A DNA stretch of 64,000 nt from Legionella micdadei. Its GTDB lineage: Bacteria; Pseudomonadota; Gammaproteobacteria; Legionellales; Legionellaceae. This document shows positions 24,411-33,355 of the stretch, one piece after another (position 1 is the first letter of the stretch; every line of letters starts with the position of its first letter). A program made the position numbers and the translations under genes. The notes beneath the pieces are model-generated. The model searched no databases, was not told the origin of the DNA, and worked only from the letters and a program-made list of their open reading frames with translations. The stretch covers positions 3,054,501 through 3,118,500 of the forward strand of contig NZ_LN614830.1 of NCBI RefSeq assembly GCF_000953635.1, in the 5' to 3' direction.

Positions 24411-25034
24411 TCAATAGAAAGCAGTCGATTCTCTTTCACTACTAAAGCACACCGTTTCCAACAAGCTCATAACTTCCTCTATACCGCTAGGCATATCAAT
24501 ACATGCTTTAATTGACTTCTCGAATAACCTCTCATAGTTTGAGACAATACTGAGTGCTCGATCAAGTAAAATTTTTATTTCTTCTAGGGACATGGTTATA
24601 GGCGTATTTGTTTCCGGGTCAATTAAAATCGGACCCAGAACATTTCTTCTATCAATATGGAATTGTTTTTTATCACGTATTGTCTTGAGCTTTTTTATAA
24701 GCCGTTGCAGATCAATGTACTCGAGTGCCTTGAAATCTGCATCGATACAATCTAAATATGTTTCCATGGAAAGCGAAATTTCCTCTTTAATTCTTCTTAA
24801 GAAGCCAAATAACCCAAGAGCATCCCTCTGCTGATCATATAATTTTATTAAACATTGGACACTGTAGTTAAAATTTGATTCATGCATGTCCATGATAAAA
24901 TGGGTCTTAGGTATAGAAAAATGCTGATTTTTTTGTAACATCTCAAAGAAAGTTACAGAATAATTAAAATGAATAAATGACTTAGCCACATGATGCAGTA
25001 TTACATCAAAAATTCTTTGAAGCTCAGGAGACAT
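24411..25034 (-). CDS. HEPN/AbiU2-like protein of unknown function
   Basis: 207 aa, all-helical in appearance. LKTIRDKKQFHIDRRNV resembles the R-x4-6-H signature of HEPN proteins of the AbiU2 type (typical form IRNKxxAHxD), a superfamily with many toxin and defence RNases. It is a single gene, convergent with traA 13 bp away, with the csrA remnant and virD4 behind it. No antitoxin-like partner is adjacent. Function could be defence or surface-exclusion-like; I only claim resemblance. Confidence 0.5.
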   Translation of the reverse strand: MSPELQRIFDVILHHVAKSFIHFNYSVTFFEMLQKNQHFSIPKTHFIMDMHESNFNYSVQCLIKLYDQQRDALGLFGFLRRIKEEISLSMETYLDCIDADFKALEYIDLQRLIKKLKTIRDKKQFHIDRRNVLGPILIDPETNTPITMSLEEIKILLDRALSIVSNYERLFEKSIKACIDMPSGIEEVMSLLETVCFSSERESTAFY

Positions 25035-25420
25035 TTTTTACCGCCTTTCAAATTTTTAAATTAATACTCATTTCTTTTCTAAAAACAAGAGAATTAATGG
25101 AGTTTAGTTCTTAACTATTTCTATTATTTTCGGATTTTTTCTGACGATAAATCTCTTCCCTATCCACATGAATAGCTTTAGGCACACTAATCCCAAAGGA
25201 AATTTCTCCATGTTAGGCTCCTTGTTGGGAAACAATAGTAACAATCTGGGCCTTTAATTTGAAAAATTAATTTTTCTTCAAAAGTAATGCTCACGATATC
25301 CATGTATGACTCTTCAATTAAGTTCCAATTGGCCTGCTTTAGGACAGAGGATAATACAAAGCTATTTAATAAGTGTCATCCACAAAGCCTTATCAGTAAG
25401 TATCTAACTGATAAAAACAA
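25035..25420. other. Degraded interval between the HEPN-like gene and virD4
   Basis: 386 bp with no intact gene. Its main content is a csrA remnant (25111-25212). The rest is AT-rich without recognised motifs. The leftward T4SS operon would read through here, so operon decay at its end is one explanation. Confidence 0.5.
25111..25212 (-). pseudogene. Remnant of a csrA-like gene
   Basis: The frame reads HGEISFGISVPKAIHVDREE and continues with IYRQ and a charged tail to TAA. It aligns with the second half of CsrA, as in IGINAPIHVDVDREEIF of the intact copy at 37117-37329. A TAA stop precedes it directly and no start codon is available. Upstream codons in the same frame (AQIVTIVSQQGA) look like a decayed middle part. 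A second csrA once sat at the far end of the T4SS operon. Confidence 0.7.
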
Positions 25421-27364
25421 TTAAAACGTTTCACTTATTGAGTAGCTCTCAGTATTTTTAACGAAGATATTTTTCTTAATCTCTTGTTTAGGGACGTCAA
25501 TAGAGTGCGCAACGAGGTTTTTCATCTTTTCACATTGATACCAAACATATTGCTTTGCCTGAATAGGCGCAAAGCCTGAGCGCATGATAATGGAAATATC
25601 TTTGGGCAACTTCATCACCTCATCAGCTCGCAAAAGTGGGATCGCCTGATAGCTTATATTTCTGCTTCTACTTGTACCCTGGGTTTGATGAGATGTTGCC
25701 CAAGTAACAATACGTTTAGTTTGAGTCCCTAGCATCTTGCTAATAAACTCGGCATCATTAATATCCTCAGTTGCAAAAGCAATCTTTGTTTTAATGTTGG
25801 TAAACGCACGCGCCTCATCATGGCTGTATTTCTCATAAGTCTGGGCAATATATTGAAACAACAAAATGCAACGCACTCGGTATTCCCGCAGCAACTTTAA
25901 GGAACGACGTAAACGTTCAATGCGTCCTAAGGATGAAAATTCATCAATTAAACAAAGTAATGGATAAGGTTCTTTTTGCGGATCAGGGATTTCTCTAATC
26001 ATTACTGAAATTAATTGTTGCCAAAACAAAGTAAGTATTGGTGCTAATCGTTCCATATCCTCATCGGTAAAACCGATATAAATAGTCATTTTCTTACGAC
26101 GTAAATCACTTAAATCAAAATCAGATTCACTGGTGGCTGCATCAATGATAGGGTCATCAAATAACTCAAAATAACCAGAAAAGGTTTCTAAAATGGAGCT
26201 TCGCGTTTTTTCATGGTTATTGATGTAGGAATAACCATTGCGATAAAACTCTGGATCGAGATGGTCAGTATTATCCAGTAGCTCTTGCAACCAATAATCA
26301 AATTGCTGTTGTTTTACCAGCCGATTAATTTCCCCTAGAGTTGTTGGATGTTCCGATGAATCTAGCAAATACAGTAGTAATGTTTTAAATAGCTTCCGAC
26401 TTGCTTGTGTCCAAATGGGATCTGATTTTGGATTATCAGGTATCAAAATATGAGCGATGCGCTGAATATCAGTAATGCGATGGTTTTTATCCTTCGAAAT
26501 TAGCGAAAGGGGATTATAGCGGTGCGTTTTCCCGTCTTTATTAGCAGGTGCAAAACAGTAGCAAGTATGTCCTAATACCTTTTGCCGGTAGCCTGATGTG
26601 GTCTCAAATAAGGTTAACTTAACGTCATTACACACGACTGAATAAGGGTAATGAAATAAATTAGGTATAGCGATAGAGCGTGTTTTACCGCTACCTGATG
26701 GGGCAAATACTAAGACATGCTCAAAGCCATTCGAATAAAGCGGTGCGCCGTATTTCAAGCCGATAATTAAACTCTCTTGTTCTTTTTTAAAGAATCCGCC
26801 TTGCTGGATTTCAAACGCATTGGCAAAATGCGCGTCACCGAGTACGGTATCGGAAGGCCTTAGCTTTCCTAAGAAGTAACAAATAGGTAATAAGACTATC
26901 AGTAGGAAAGAAGCAAACTGAACCATCCAAAAGCCATTTAAATCCGATGAGTCCGAGCCTAAGCTAGCGAATAGCGTAATGATTGAGAAATTGTTTATTG
27001 AATCATCAAAAATTAAGGCAAATAGGCCCTTACTAATAAAAAAACTTAAGATAGATAGAAAAAACAGTGCAAAAAGTAAGAAGCTTAAAAAACGAAAAAA
27101 ACCTCTTTTAAAATACGCGATAAGCGATATGGTAATAAATAAAACAATAAAACTACCGACCATCACCTCTAAATAATACCCATGAGACAAAATAGTCAAT
27201 ACTGACCACGGATAAGGGGTATTCTTAACATTTAAGAAATAAAGCGACAAAGCGCTTATTGCTTCACTGATAATCAGTAAAGCAATAATTCCAATGAGCC
27301 CATATCGTTTTTTATCAGAATTTACGCACTGCACGCACATGCCCCAAGGTGTTTGATTTGTCAC
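25421..27364 (-). CDS. lvhD4: VirD4/TraG-type coupling ATPase
   Basis: 647 aa inner-membrane ATPase that recruits relaxosome or protein substrates to the secretion channel. Membrane segments occupy roughly 20-45, 68-90, 92-115 and 155-175. The cytoplasmic ATPase has Walker A APSGSGKTRSI (about 228) and Walker B LLCLIDEFSSLGR. The GTG at 27364 overlaps the collagen-like gene by 50 bp; an ATG eight codons further in (27340) is the alternative, and neither has a clear Shine-Dalgarno. It is the last intact gene of the leftward T4SS operon. The C-terminal tail is short. Confidence 0.93.
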   Translation of the reverse strand: MTNQTPWGMCVQCVNSDKKRYGLIGIIALLIISEAISALSLYFLNVKNTPYPWSVLTILSHGYYLEVMVGSFIVLFITISLIAYFKRGFFRFLSFLLFALFFLSILSFFISKGLFALIFDDSINNFSIITLFASLGSDSSDLNGFWMVQFASFLLIVLLPICYFLGKLRPSDTVLGDAHFANAFEIQQGGFFKKEQESLIIGLKYGAPLYSNGFEHVLVFAPSGSGKTRSIAIPNLFHYPYSVVCNDVKLTLFETTSGYRQKVLGHTCYCFAPANKDGKTHRYNPLSLISKDKNHRITDIQRIAHILIPDNPKSDPIWTQASRKLFKTLLLYLLDSSEHPTTLGEINRLVKQQQFDYWLQELLDNTDHLDPEFYRNGYSYINNHEKTRSSILETFSGYFELFDDPIIDAATSESDFDLSDLRRKKMTIYIGFTDEDMERLAPILTLFWQQLISVMIREIPDPQKEPYPLLCLIDEFSSLGRIERLRRSLKLLREYRVRCILLFQYIAQTYEKYSHDEARAFTNIKTKIAFATEDINDAEFISKMLGTQTKRIVTWATSHQTQGTSRSRNISYQAIPLLRADEVMKLPKDISIIMRSGFAPIQAKQYVWYQCEKMKNLVAHSIDVPKQEIKKNIFVKNTESYSISETF

Positions 27365-28148
27365 TTTGTACTAAATCGCCTGTACTGAAATTTTGTAGCC
27401 AAGCATTGCTCACATCGGCTTCAGTCGAACTCCAGTAATACTCTGGTGCAAAGTGGGCAACACCTCGGGGTTGTAAATTGGCTTTGAGTAAGCTCAATTC
27501 ATAAATCGAAGGCAGGTACCAATCGCCATAACAGGTTTCGTAAGGACTTGCAGGTATAGAGCATGGCGTAACGCCGTCTTCTAGTACACTGTAGCGTGCA
27601 GCAATTAATGCAGCAAAATTCCCCTTTTGATTATCAATGGTTTGTTGAGCGATAATGAGTCGAGTATTACTTTCCCCAGCTCCTATCCCATCAGCACGTG
27701 CATTAGTGACTTTATTACCGCTTGCCCCATTACGCCATTGGGTGCCCTTGTAGTTATTTAAGTCATTAAGACTTGCAATAAGGCCATGCTGGCGCGTTTC
27801 ATCTAACCAAAAAATAATCCCCCCCTGGTAAATATCACCTAACTCATGAGTTTTTGTAATAGCACTAATAACATCACCTTCAATTTTAATGCCCTCTCCT
27901 GCGATGTAATAACCAGGAGGACCCTCTGGGCCTTGAGGGCCTTGCGGACCTTGTGGTCCCGGCACACCCTGAGGGCCTTCAGGACCAGGGAGGCCTTGGG
28001 AGCCTTGACCAATGGAAGCTATTTGTTGGCTGAGTATAATGACTTGCTCCTGTAGCCAGCCAATGCGCTGCCAGATTTCTTGGTCATCCGCATGGGCAAG
28101 CGGCACGCTTGCTAAGAAAGAGGAAAAGTAAAGGATTAGTTTTTTCAT
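27315..28148 (-). CDS. Collagen-like repeat protein with Lcl_C/DUF1566-type domain
   Basis: 277 aa exported protein. Signal peptide 1-20 (MKKLILYFSSFLASVPLAHA), a short coiled-coil segment (EIWQRIGWLQEQVIILSQQI), nine collagen-type G-x-y triplets from about residue 53, and a C-terminal domain with GIIFWLDETRQHGL, WYLPSIYELSLL, YYWSSTE and the ending VRAVRKF, the pattern of the Lcl_C/DUF1566 domain of the Legionella collagen-like adhesin. It lies between virB11 and virD4 in the operon. It may be a surface or pilus-associated adhesin that aids mating contact. Family evidence is strong; the role in transfer is inferred. Confidence 0.85.
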   Translation of the reverse strand: MKKLILYFSSFLASVPLAHADDQEIWQRIGWLQEQVIILSQQIASIGQGSQGLPGPEGPQGVPGPQGPQGPQGPEGPPGYYIAGEGIKIEGDVISAITKTHELGDIYQGGIIFWLDETRQHGLIASLNDLNNYKGTQWRNGASGNKVTNARADGIGAGESNTRLIIAQQTIDNQKGNFAALIAARYSVLEDGVTPCSIPASPYETCYGDWYLPSIYELSLLKANLQPRGVAHFAPEYYWSSTEADVSNAWLQNFSTGDLVQSDKSNTLGHVRAVRKF

Positions 28149-28156
28149 GTTTTACC

Positions 28157-29185
28157 TCATTGTGTTGCAGTATTTTTATTGGAAGCAAGCTTGAAGTAGA
28201 CCCAAGTGACCGCCCTTCCAGCAGGCGTTTTCTTCAATTGAACAATGATGTCAATGACTTCATTAAGTTCGCGTAAAATGTCTTCATCACGCATCGAAGG
28301 GACATTATTGAGTTTGTAAAGTTGGGTCATGCGCATAAAAGCGACTTGTGGATTAGAAGCGTGAATGCTGGTCATCGAGCCTTCATGCCCGGTGGCACAG
28401 GCATTAATGAAGTCTAAAATTTCACGACCGCGAATTTCACCCATAATAAGTCGTTCGGGTCTTAGCCTTAATGAGCATTGCACTAAATCTTGCATGGTAA
28501 CTGTTGCAGCCCCTTCACGAAGTTTTGGGGCTAGAAGGCTCACTTTGTTTAAATGAGGTAAATTAATTTCAAAGGTGTCTTCAAGCGTGATAAGGCGTTC
28601 ATGTTTGGGGATATGATGGCAGCAGGCATTTAAAAAAGTAGTTTTCCCGGAAGAGGTTTCACCTGAAATGACAATGGTTTTTTTAGCAAGAATGGCAAGT
28701 ACGATAAATTCACCCCATTGTTGCTGATGATAAAGCTTGAGTAATTGGTGGTCATTTTCCGATAATAAATCATTCACTTTACTTAACGAAAAAGGCTTTG
28801 CCTTACTAAAAAAAGAAGCCGCTTCATAATCAGCGAGACTGTGGCTCGCAATCGATTGACGCCTAATGGATAACGTCATTTCTTTTGCGGCCGGAGGAAT
28901 CACCAATTGAACGCGAGAGCCATCCCTTAAGTTTCCTGATAAAAGAGGCCATGATTCGTTAATAACCTGACTATTTTCATTGGCAATAAGGGTGAATAAG
29001 CGTTTTAAATGTAGGCTATCTAAAACTGGCAATTCAAAGCGATGCATTTCACCTAAGCGTTCAATAAAGACTTCACCTGGTTGATTAATTAAAATCTCTG
29101 AGACTTGCTTGTCAGTTAACCAAGGTTCTAAAGGTTTGAGTAAACCTTGAGAGCCGGGTGCAAAAAAGGCTTTGTTTTCTGTCAT
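28157..29185 (-). CDS. lvhB11: VirB11-type secretion ATPase
   Basis: 342 aa hexameric traffic ATPase at the inner-membrane base of the T4SS, powering pilus assembly and substrate transfer. The N-terminal domain ends about residue 140. Walker A is ISGETSSGKTTF (about 173-184), followed by the Asp box LITLEDTFEI, Walker B LRPERLIMGEIRG, and the His box TGHEGSMTSIHA. The start overlaps virB10 by 4 bp. All catalytic motifs are intact. Confidence 0.95.
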   Translation of the reverse strand: MTENKAFFAPGSQGLLKPLEPWLTDKQVSEILINQPGEVFIERLGEMHRFELPVLDSLHLKRLFTLIANENSQVINESWPLLSGNLRDGSRVQLVIPPAAKEMTLSIRRQSIASHSLADYEAASFFSKAKPFSLSKVNDLLSENDHQLLKLYHQQQWGEFIVLAILAKKTIVISGETSSGKTTFLNACCHHIPKHERLITLEDTFEINLPHLNKVSLLAPKLREGAATVTMQDLVQCSLRLRPERLIMGEIRGREILDFINACATGHEGSMTSIHASNPQVAFMRMTQLYKLNNVPSMRDEDILRELNEVIDIIVQLKKTPAGRAVTWVYFKLASNKNTATQ

Positions 29186-30297
29186 GATTTACCCCCAATA
29201 CGTGAAGCGATGGAGTAAAAATCCAAATCGTGAGCAACAAAGACATTAATTTGTGTGCCCTGATTAATTTGCAAGGTAGGTTTGATGTTGTAGCGTTCTT
29301 GAAGTGCTTGGTTTGAGGCTTGTTGAAAGCTTGAGGCAATGGCCATGCGATATTGTGAACGGGAATTAAATTCATCTTGACCATTAACACTATTATTTGC
29401 AGCATAGGCACCTAGGACTGACAGCAAGGCACTGGTGCTAAACCGTTCAAAAAAGTGTCTGTCGATGTAATCAGCGCCAATGCCAGCTCGTCCAATGCGA
29501 TCAGTACTTGGACTATTTAAACTAATGATAACGCCATTGGCCAATTGCACGCGATTCCAGACAACTAGAATCCGACTTTGCCCTTCGACCACGGATGAAT
29601 TAAATTGCCCTACTAAAACAGAGCCACGCGGAATTAAGCAGTTTTGACCTTCAAGGGAAAAAATATCACGCGTGGTAATCGCTCTTACCATACCCGGTAA
29701 TTCGGAATGAATAGCGGTTTCTAGCGTGGCTGAAATCATTTCACCAGCAGGGACGGTGTGATAAGGATGGGCAAGTGTTGTAGCACTAACGGAAGTAATC
29801 TCATTTTGCTGATTTAAAAATTGCACATCGGGGTTATCACCAGAAATTAACGACGCAGTGGTTTGCGAGGTTTCTCTAAGGCTTTGTGAGTGCTTTGCTT
29901 CCGATGAAACAAAGAAAGTGGTGGGTGCATTCATTCTCGCTAATAGCTCTTTGCTTAATTTGGTATGAACGGGACTAGCTTTATTAGGCTTTTCGATAGG
30001 AGTGAAAATAGTTTGTAGGGGTTTTTCTTTTTCCTTAGCTTGATGCTTCATTTGTTCGATCAAATCGAGATTTTGTGAAAGGGTTAATTCTTTTTGTTCA
30101 TTCATTGGCTCGCTAACTTCTTCTGCTTTCGTTTCAAAGGTTGGAAAAAAGAAAAAAGTAACTACTCCTAGACCCAATAACATAATTAGAGATAGTTGCT
30201 TTAGGTTCAAGGGCTTGGATGTATTTTTATTGGGAGTCACTTGCGAAAGAGAGATAAAGGGGTTCTCCTCGTTATCATGTAAGACTTCGTCATTCAT
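29182..30297 (-). CDS. lvhB10: VirB10-type T4SS scaffold protein
   Basis: 371 aa protein spanning inner and outer membranes in the core complex. Cytoplasmic N-terminus, one membrane segment at about 31-49 (LSLIMLLGLGVVTFFFF), a low-complexity periplasmic linker, and the C-terminal beta-barrel-type domain with VPAGEMISATLETAIHSELP, NCLIPRGSVLVGQF and RILVVWNRVQLANGVII. It starts 2 bp after virB9 and overlaps virB11 by 4 bp. Confidence 0.94.
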   Translation of the reverse strand: MNDEVLHDNEENPFISLSQVTPNKNTSKPLNLKQLSLIMLLGLGVVTFFFFPTFETKAEEVSEPMNEQKELTLSQNLDLIEQMKHQAKEKEKPLQTIFTPIEKPNKASPVHTKLSKELLARMNAPTTFFVSSEAKHSQSLRETSQTTASLISGDNPDVQFLNQQNEITSVSATTLAHPYHTVPAGEMISATLETAIHSELPGMVRAITTRDIFSLEGQNCLIPRGSVLVGQFNSSVVEGQSRILVVWNRVQLANGVIISLNSPSTDRIGRAGIGADYIDRHFFERFSTSALLSVLGAYAANNSVNGQDEFNSRSQYRMAIASSFQQASNQALQERYNIKPTLQINQGTQINVFVAHDLDFYSIASRIGGKS

Positions 30298-30299
30298 TG

Positions 30300-31070
30300 T
30301 TATCTTCCTTGTTTGATTCGGGCAATTTCATTGCTATTAAACACTGAAGCGATGAGGCTTCCATTTCTTAAAGTAAATTGCGGTGCTAAGCGATGGATAA
30401 TAAGGGTATCGCCTTGACGGCGCGTATTAACAATCGCTTCTTTGCCTTGTGAATCCTCAACAGCGAAAATAGCGGGAACAGGCTGATTTTTATTGAGTTC
30501 GAAATAGGTAAATTGCCCATCGTCATACACGTGCACAGGTCTAATTTGACTGTTACCACTGAAGCGATAATTCCAATTGAATTGCTTTTTGTCTTTGTTC
30601 TTTTTAAGGCTTTCTTTTTGCAAAAGGGCTTCTTTTCGTTGCGTTTCTTTTTGAGCTTGCTCATCTTTTGGGTAATTAAATTTAATCGCATAAACAGGAG
30701 GGCTAGGTTTTCCCATTAGACGAGTATTGCTCGATACGTTAAAGTAATAATTGTGCTTATTGGTGACGACAGTCATGTTGGTGTTTGAATTGAGCGTGGT
30801 AGGCTTTACAAAAATCATATTGGGCAAATGCTCATGATAGGTCACCATCCAGCTGCTAGTATCCCCACCTTCCACAGCAAGGATAGATTCTTTTTCACTA
30901 AATAAAATTTGAGTAGCGGCAAAAGTAGAGGCTTTAAGCTTAACCACGTTATTGTCTTGGTAGTTCACATACTTAATCCGCGCATCTTCCTTATACGCTA
31001 ACGGGGTTTGTTCCCCATAGTTTATGAGGGGAATTAAGGTAATGACGCTTGTCAAAAGTAATTTATTCAT
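30300..31070 (-). CDS. lvhB9: VirB9-type T4SS outer-membrane-complex protein
   Basis: 256 aa secreted core-complex protein. Signal peptide at the N-terminus (MNKLLLTSVITLIPLINYG), an N-terminal beta domain with DARIKYVNYQDNNVV and MIFVKPTTLNSNTNMTVVT, and a C-terminal domain with FNWNYRFSG and VYDDGQFTYFELNKNQPVPAIF, hallmark VirB9 stretches. The ATG at 31070 is chosen: GAGG lies eight bases upstream and a signal peptide follows directly. An in-frame ATG at 31088 would add six residues and overlap virB8. It pairs with VirB10 and, in other systems, with a VirB7 lipoprotein. Confidence 0.93.
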   Translation of the reverse strand: MNKLLLTSVITLIPLINYGEQTPLAYKEDARIKYVNYQDNNVVKLKASTFAATQILFSEKESILAVEGGDTSSWMVTYHEHLPNMIFVKPTTLNSNTNMTVVTNKHNYYFNVSSNTRLMGKPSPPVYAIKFNYPKDEQAQKETQRKEALLQKESLKKNKDKKQFNWNYRFSGNSQIRPVHVYDDGQFTYFELNKNQPVPAIFAVEDSQGKEAIVNTRRQGDTLIIHRLAPQFTLRNGSLIASVFNSNEIARIKQGR

Positions 31071-31080
31071 GGCGGCGGCC

Positions 31081-31800
31081 TCAGACATTACGAAGTTGTT
31101 TGCTATAGCGAGTTACTTGAAACCCATCCCAATTTTTCCAACGCACATCGGGTGCATCCGAAGGTTTGGTATAGCGCCAGGAAATAAGCGCGTTGTAGTG
31201 GGTAATACTCTGTTTACCAGTGGCTTTATCGGTATCGGTTAAAGTGAACACGACTTCGGCGAGATTTTGGTGATTTTTAGGCAAATCCTTTTCATTAAAA
31301 ATGAGGTTATCTAAGAAGTTGATGCTATAGACATGCACTGTTCGATAAGCGGCTGCCCCTAAGCGATTGATAGGCGCTTCTTCGGAAGTTTTGGCTTGTT
31401 CGCGTAAATAATCGTTATTGACCTCATAATTAGAAAGTAAGCTGACTAACTCAAATTGCGCGCGGTAGGAGCTTAAATCATAGCTTTCCCGATTCGTAAT
31501 ATAACGAACGAGATCACTTTCTACTTGCGTGCGATTAATTGGAGCGTTGCTTTGGGTGAGAGGCTCTACAGTAGTTACCCCACTTTCGTAATGGTGCACC
31601 ATCATGGGCACTAACGTTTGCAAGTTAGCTAAAATGGCAATGGTAATTATCGAGCAGACATTTAGCACCATAGCCAGCATGAAAGCCATTTGATAACGCT
31701 GACGCGACAATTCAATACGCGCGAAATTATCATCAGCCCAAGTTTTGGCTTGCTTAAAATAATGGTTGAGGGTGTTTTTGCTTGAACTTAATCGCTTCAT
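31081..31800 (-). CDS. lvhB8: VirB8-type T4SS assembly protein
   Basis: 239 aa bitopic inner-membrane protein. Short cytoplasmic N-terminus, membrane segment about 40-60 (MAFMLAMVLNVCSIITIAIL), then a periplasmic NTF2-like domain with ESDLVRYITNRESYD, VHVYSINFLDN and ISWRYTKPSDAPDVRWKNWDGFQVTRY, the last a well-conserved VirB8 tail. It overlaps virB6 by 4 bp. Confidence 0.93.
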   Translation of the reverse strand: MKRLSSSKNTLNHYFKQAKTWADDNFARIELSRQRYQMAFMLAMVLNVCSIITIAILANLQTLVPMMVHHYESGVTTVEPLTQSNAPINRTQVESDLVRYITNRESYDLSSYRAQFELVSLLSNYEVNNDYLREQAKTSEEAPINRLGAAAYRTVHVYSINFLDNLIFNEKDLPKNHQNLAEVVFTLTDTDKATGKQSITHYNALISWRYTKPSDAPDVRWKNWDGFQVTRYSKQLRNV

Positions 31801-32837
31801 GAATGACCTCGCATTTGATTTCGAATGCTTGACATGGTTTGCGTTGCTTTGGTGCTGGGGAAGCCTAGGCTTGCAAGACCATAAGAGCCGGCTTTCTTAG
31901 CTAGATTAATTGCTTTTTGGCTTATATTTTTTCCTTGGGTTGAGGCACCCAATGCACCACCGATAAAGCCACCAACCATGGCCGAACCCGTGCTAGTAGA
32001 ACAGGCACCACCAATGCTTTTAGCAATCCCTGTGATTTCAAGAAGCCCCATGACACACAAACAAGCTACAACAAAGATAGGGATCCAATCGGTTGCGCTA
32101 ATGTTGACTGCATGCGTGGCGTAATGACCGCCAATTGTCCAGTGAATTAAATGCATGCATAAACCTACCACCGAAGAGACAAAAACAAGGATTAAGGAAA
32201 AGCCGACTAAAACACCTAGCCAACGGTCAAAAAACGTTTTTGTTTGTTCAAACAAAGTAAAACAAAAAAATAAAGGGGCCGAACTTAGGCAAATGGAGAG
32301 CATGAGTTTAGCAATTATGATTTCAAAAAGGGCAAGCCCTACAACCGCAAGCCCTGATAAATAAATCATGAGCCCAGTTAACACCGGTGCAACATGTTTT
32401 AGAGACGCTTTACCGATAGTCCATGAACCCACGCGGATGACTTCAGTGAACACGGCTTGTAATCCTGCATTAATACCACCACCACTCATGGGTAATTTAA
32501 AAGGGATAATTTGCATTAATGAAGCCCCTATCTCGCCAGCACAATCGACAAAGAGTTTGACAAAGTATTGTGAGAAGAAGCTCCAGTTCATGGCGAAAAG
32601 GTAGACAAGGCCGATGCGAAAGCAGCTTTTAGTGAGTTCCTGCAAGGGCGATTGCGTAAGGCCTCGTAATACCCTATACCCCATAACAATAATGAAAATA
32701 GTACAAAGCCCAGCTAAAGGTTTAGCCAAGAGACTTGCTAAAGTGCTATAGCCATTAAAAACAAACGTTTTGGTCAGCACATCGATTTGATTGGTGAGCT
32801 CGACAATGATGTTGGCGTAAGTGGGATTAGCCATCAT
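31797..32837 (-). CDS. lvhB6: VirB6-type polytopic inner-membrane protein
   Basis: 346 aa, about six membrane segments (e.g. LAGLCTIFIIVMGYRVL, VLTGLMIYLSGLAVVGLALFEIII, WLGVLVGFSLILVFVSSVVGL, IPIFVVACLCVMGLLEIT). The glycine-rich stretch GSAMVGGFIGGALGAST and a basic tail follow. Topology and location match VirB6, the component thought to form the inner-membrane passage. Overlaps both neighbours by 4 bp. Confidence 0.9.
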   Translation of the reverse strand: MMANPTYANIIVELTNQIDVLTKTFVFNGYSTLASLLAKPLAGLCTIFIIVMGYRVLRGLTQSPLQELTKSCFRIGLVYLFAMNWSFFSQYFVKLFVDCAGEIGASLMQIIPFKLPMSGGGINAGLQAVFTEVIRVGSWTIGKASLKHVAPVLTGLMIYLSGLAVVGLALFEIIIAKLMLSICLSSAPLFFCFTLFEQTKTFFDRWLGVLVGFSLILVFVSSVVGLCMHLIHWTIGGHYATHAVNISATDWIPIFVVACLCVMGLLEITGIAKSIGGACSTSTGSAMVGGFIGGALGASTQGKNISQKAINLAKKAGSYGLASLGFPSTKATQTMSSIRNQMRGHS

Positions 32838-33196
32838 TCTTCATCCGTTTGATTAAAAAAAGCCATTTGATAATCAAGTGCAATCGCAGTAAAAAGCGAT
32901 GGGTCGGTAATGTCGGTTAATTGGGCTTTTTTAAATTCTGTAGACGCATTAAGGTAGTGAGCCATCGCGTTAAAAAAAGATTGGCAATCAATATTCCCTT
33001 CGTTACTTCCCATGCAACTTAAGTAATAGCCCCCACCGGGTGGCGTAAAAAGCCCCAATTGCTTTTCGGTTGATTTTGACGCCTTAAGTAAATGTGTAAT
33101 TTGCTTTTCTTTAGGGACTCCTTTGAATGAACCTTGATGACAGGCACTTAGAAGGCAGAAGCTGCTTAACAACAAGACCTTTAATTTTCTTTTCAT
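32834..33196 (-). CDS. T4SS operon lipoprotein (second of two)
   Basis: 120 aa with a signal peptide and lipobox (SFCLLSAC, lipidated Cys at about 19). The mature part has GGGYYLSCMGSNEGNIDCQSF with two further cysteines. It overlaps virB6 and the preceding lipoprotein by 4 bp each, so it is part of the T4SS. It could be an entry-exclusion or core-complex lipoprotein. No family recognised beyond that. Confidence 0.8.
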   Translation of the reverse strand: MKRKLKVLLLSSFCLLSACHQGSFKGVPKEKQITHLLKASKSTEKQLGLFTPPGGGYYLSCMGSNEGNIDCQSFFNAMAHYLNASTEFKKAQLTDITDPSLFTAIALDYQMAFFNQTDEE

Positions 33197-33342
33197 GGCA
33201 ATTTTTCCTCATAAACGAGTGAATCCGTGTTAATGGCTGTTTGTGAACAGTGCTTGCCATAATCAGGACAAGGGGCCATTAAATCTGGCGGTTGAGCGCA
33301 ACCGGTTAACATCAAAATGAGCATGACTAGTCTTAAACGCAT
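33193..33342 (-). CDS. Small VirB7-like lipoprotein (first of two)
   Basis: 49 aa from the ATG at 33342 (GGAG seven bases upstream): MRLRLVMLILMLTGCAQPPD with lipobox LTGC, then a short cysteine-containing mature part (CPDYGKHCSQ). Size and placement directly after virB5 fit a VirB7 lipoprotein, which in other systems anchors VirB9 and VirB10 to the outer membrane, sometimes by disulfide. Too short for sequence-based proof. Confidence 0.75.
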   Translation of the reverse strand: MRLRLVMLILMLTGCAQPPDLMAPCPDYGKHCSQTAINTDSLVYEEKLP

Positions 33343-33355
33343 AACCTTCTCCGTG

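Noticed and set aside
25213-25310. Small gene reading MDIVSITFEEKL on the minus strand
   Set aside because: It is only 38 codons, its second half overlaps the csrA remnant in another frame, and it matches nothing I recognise.
27886-28015. CRISPR or tandem DNA repeat
   Set aside because: The periodic 9-bp pattern comes from collagen triplet codons; there are no spacers. No CRISPR array is seen anywhere in the window.
27846-28055. 69-aa frame with LRALR-type repeats opposite the collagen-like gene
   Set aside because: Antisense shadow of the G-x-y triplet DNA.
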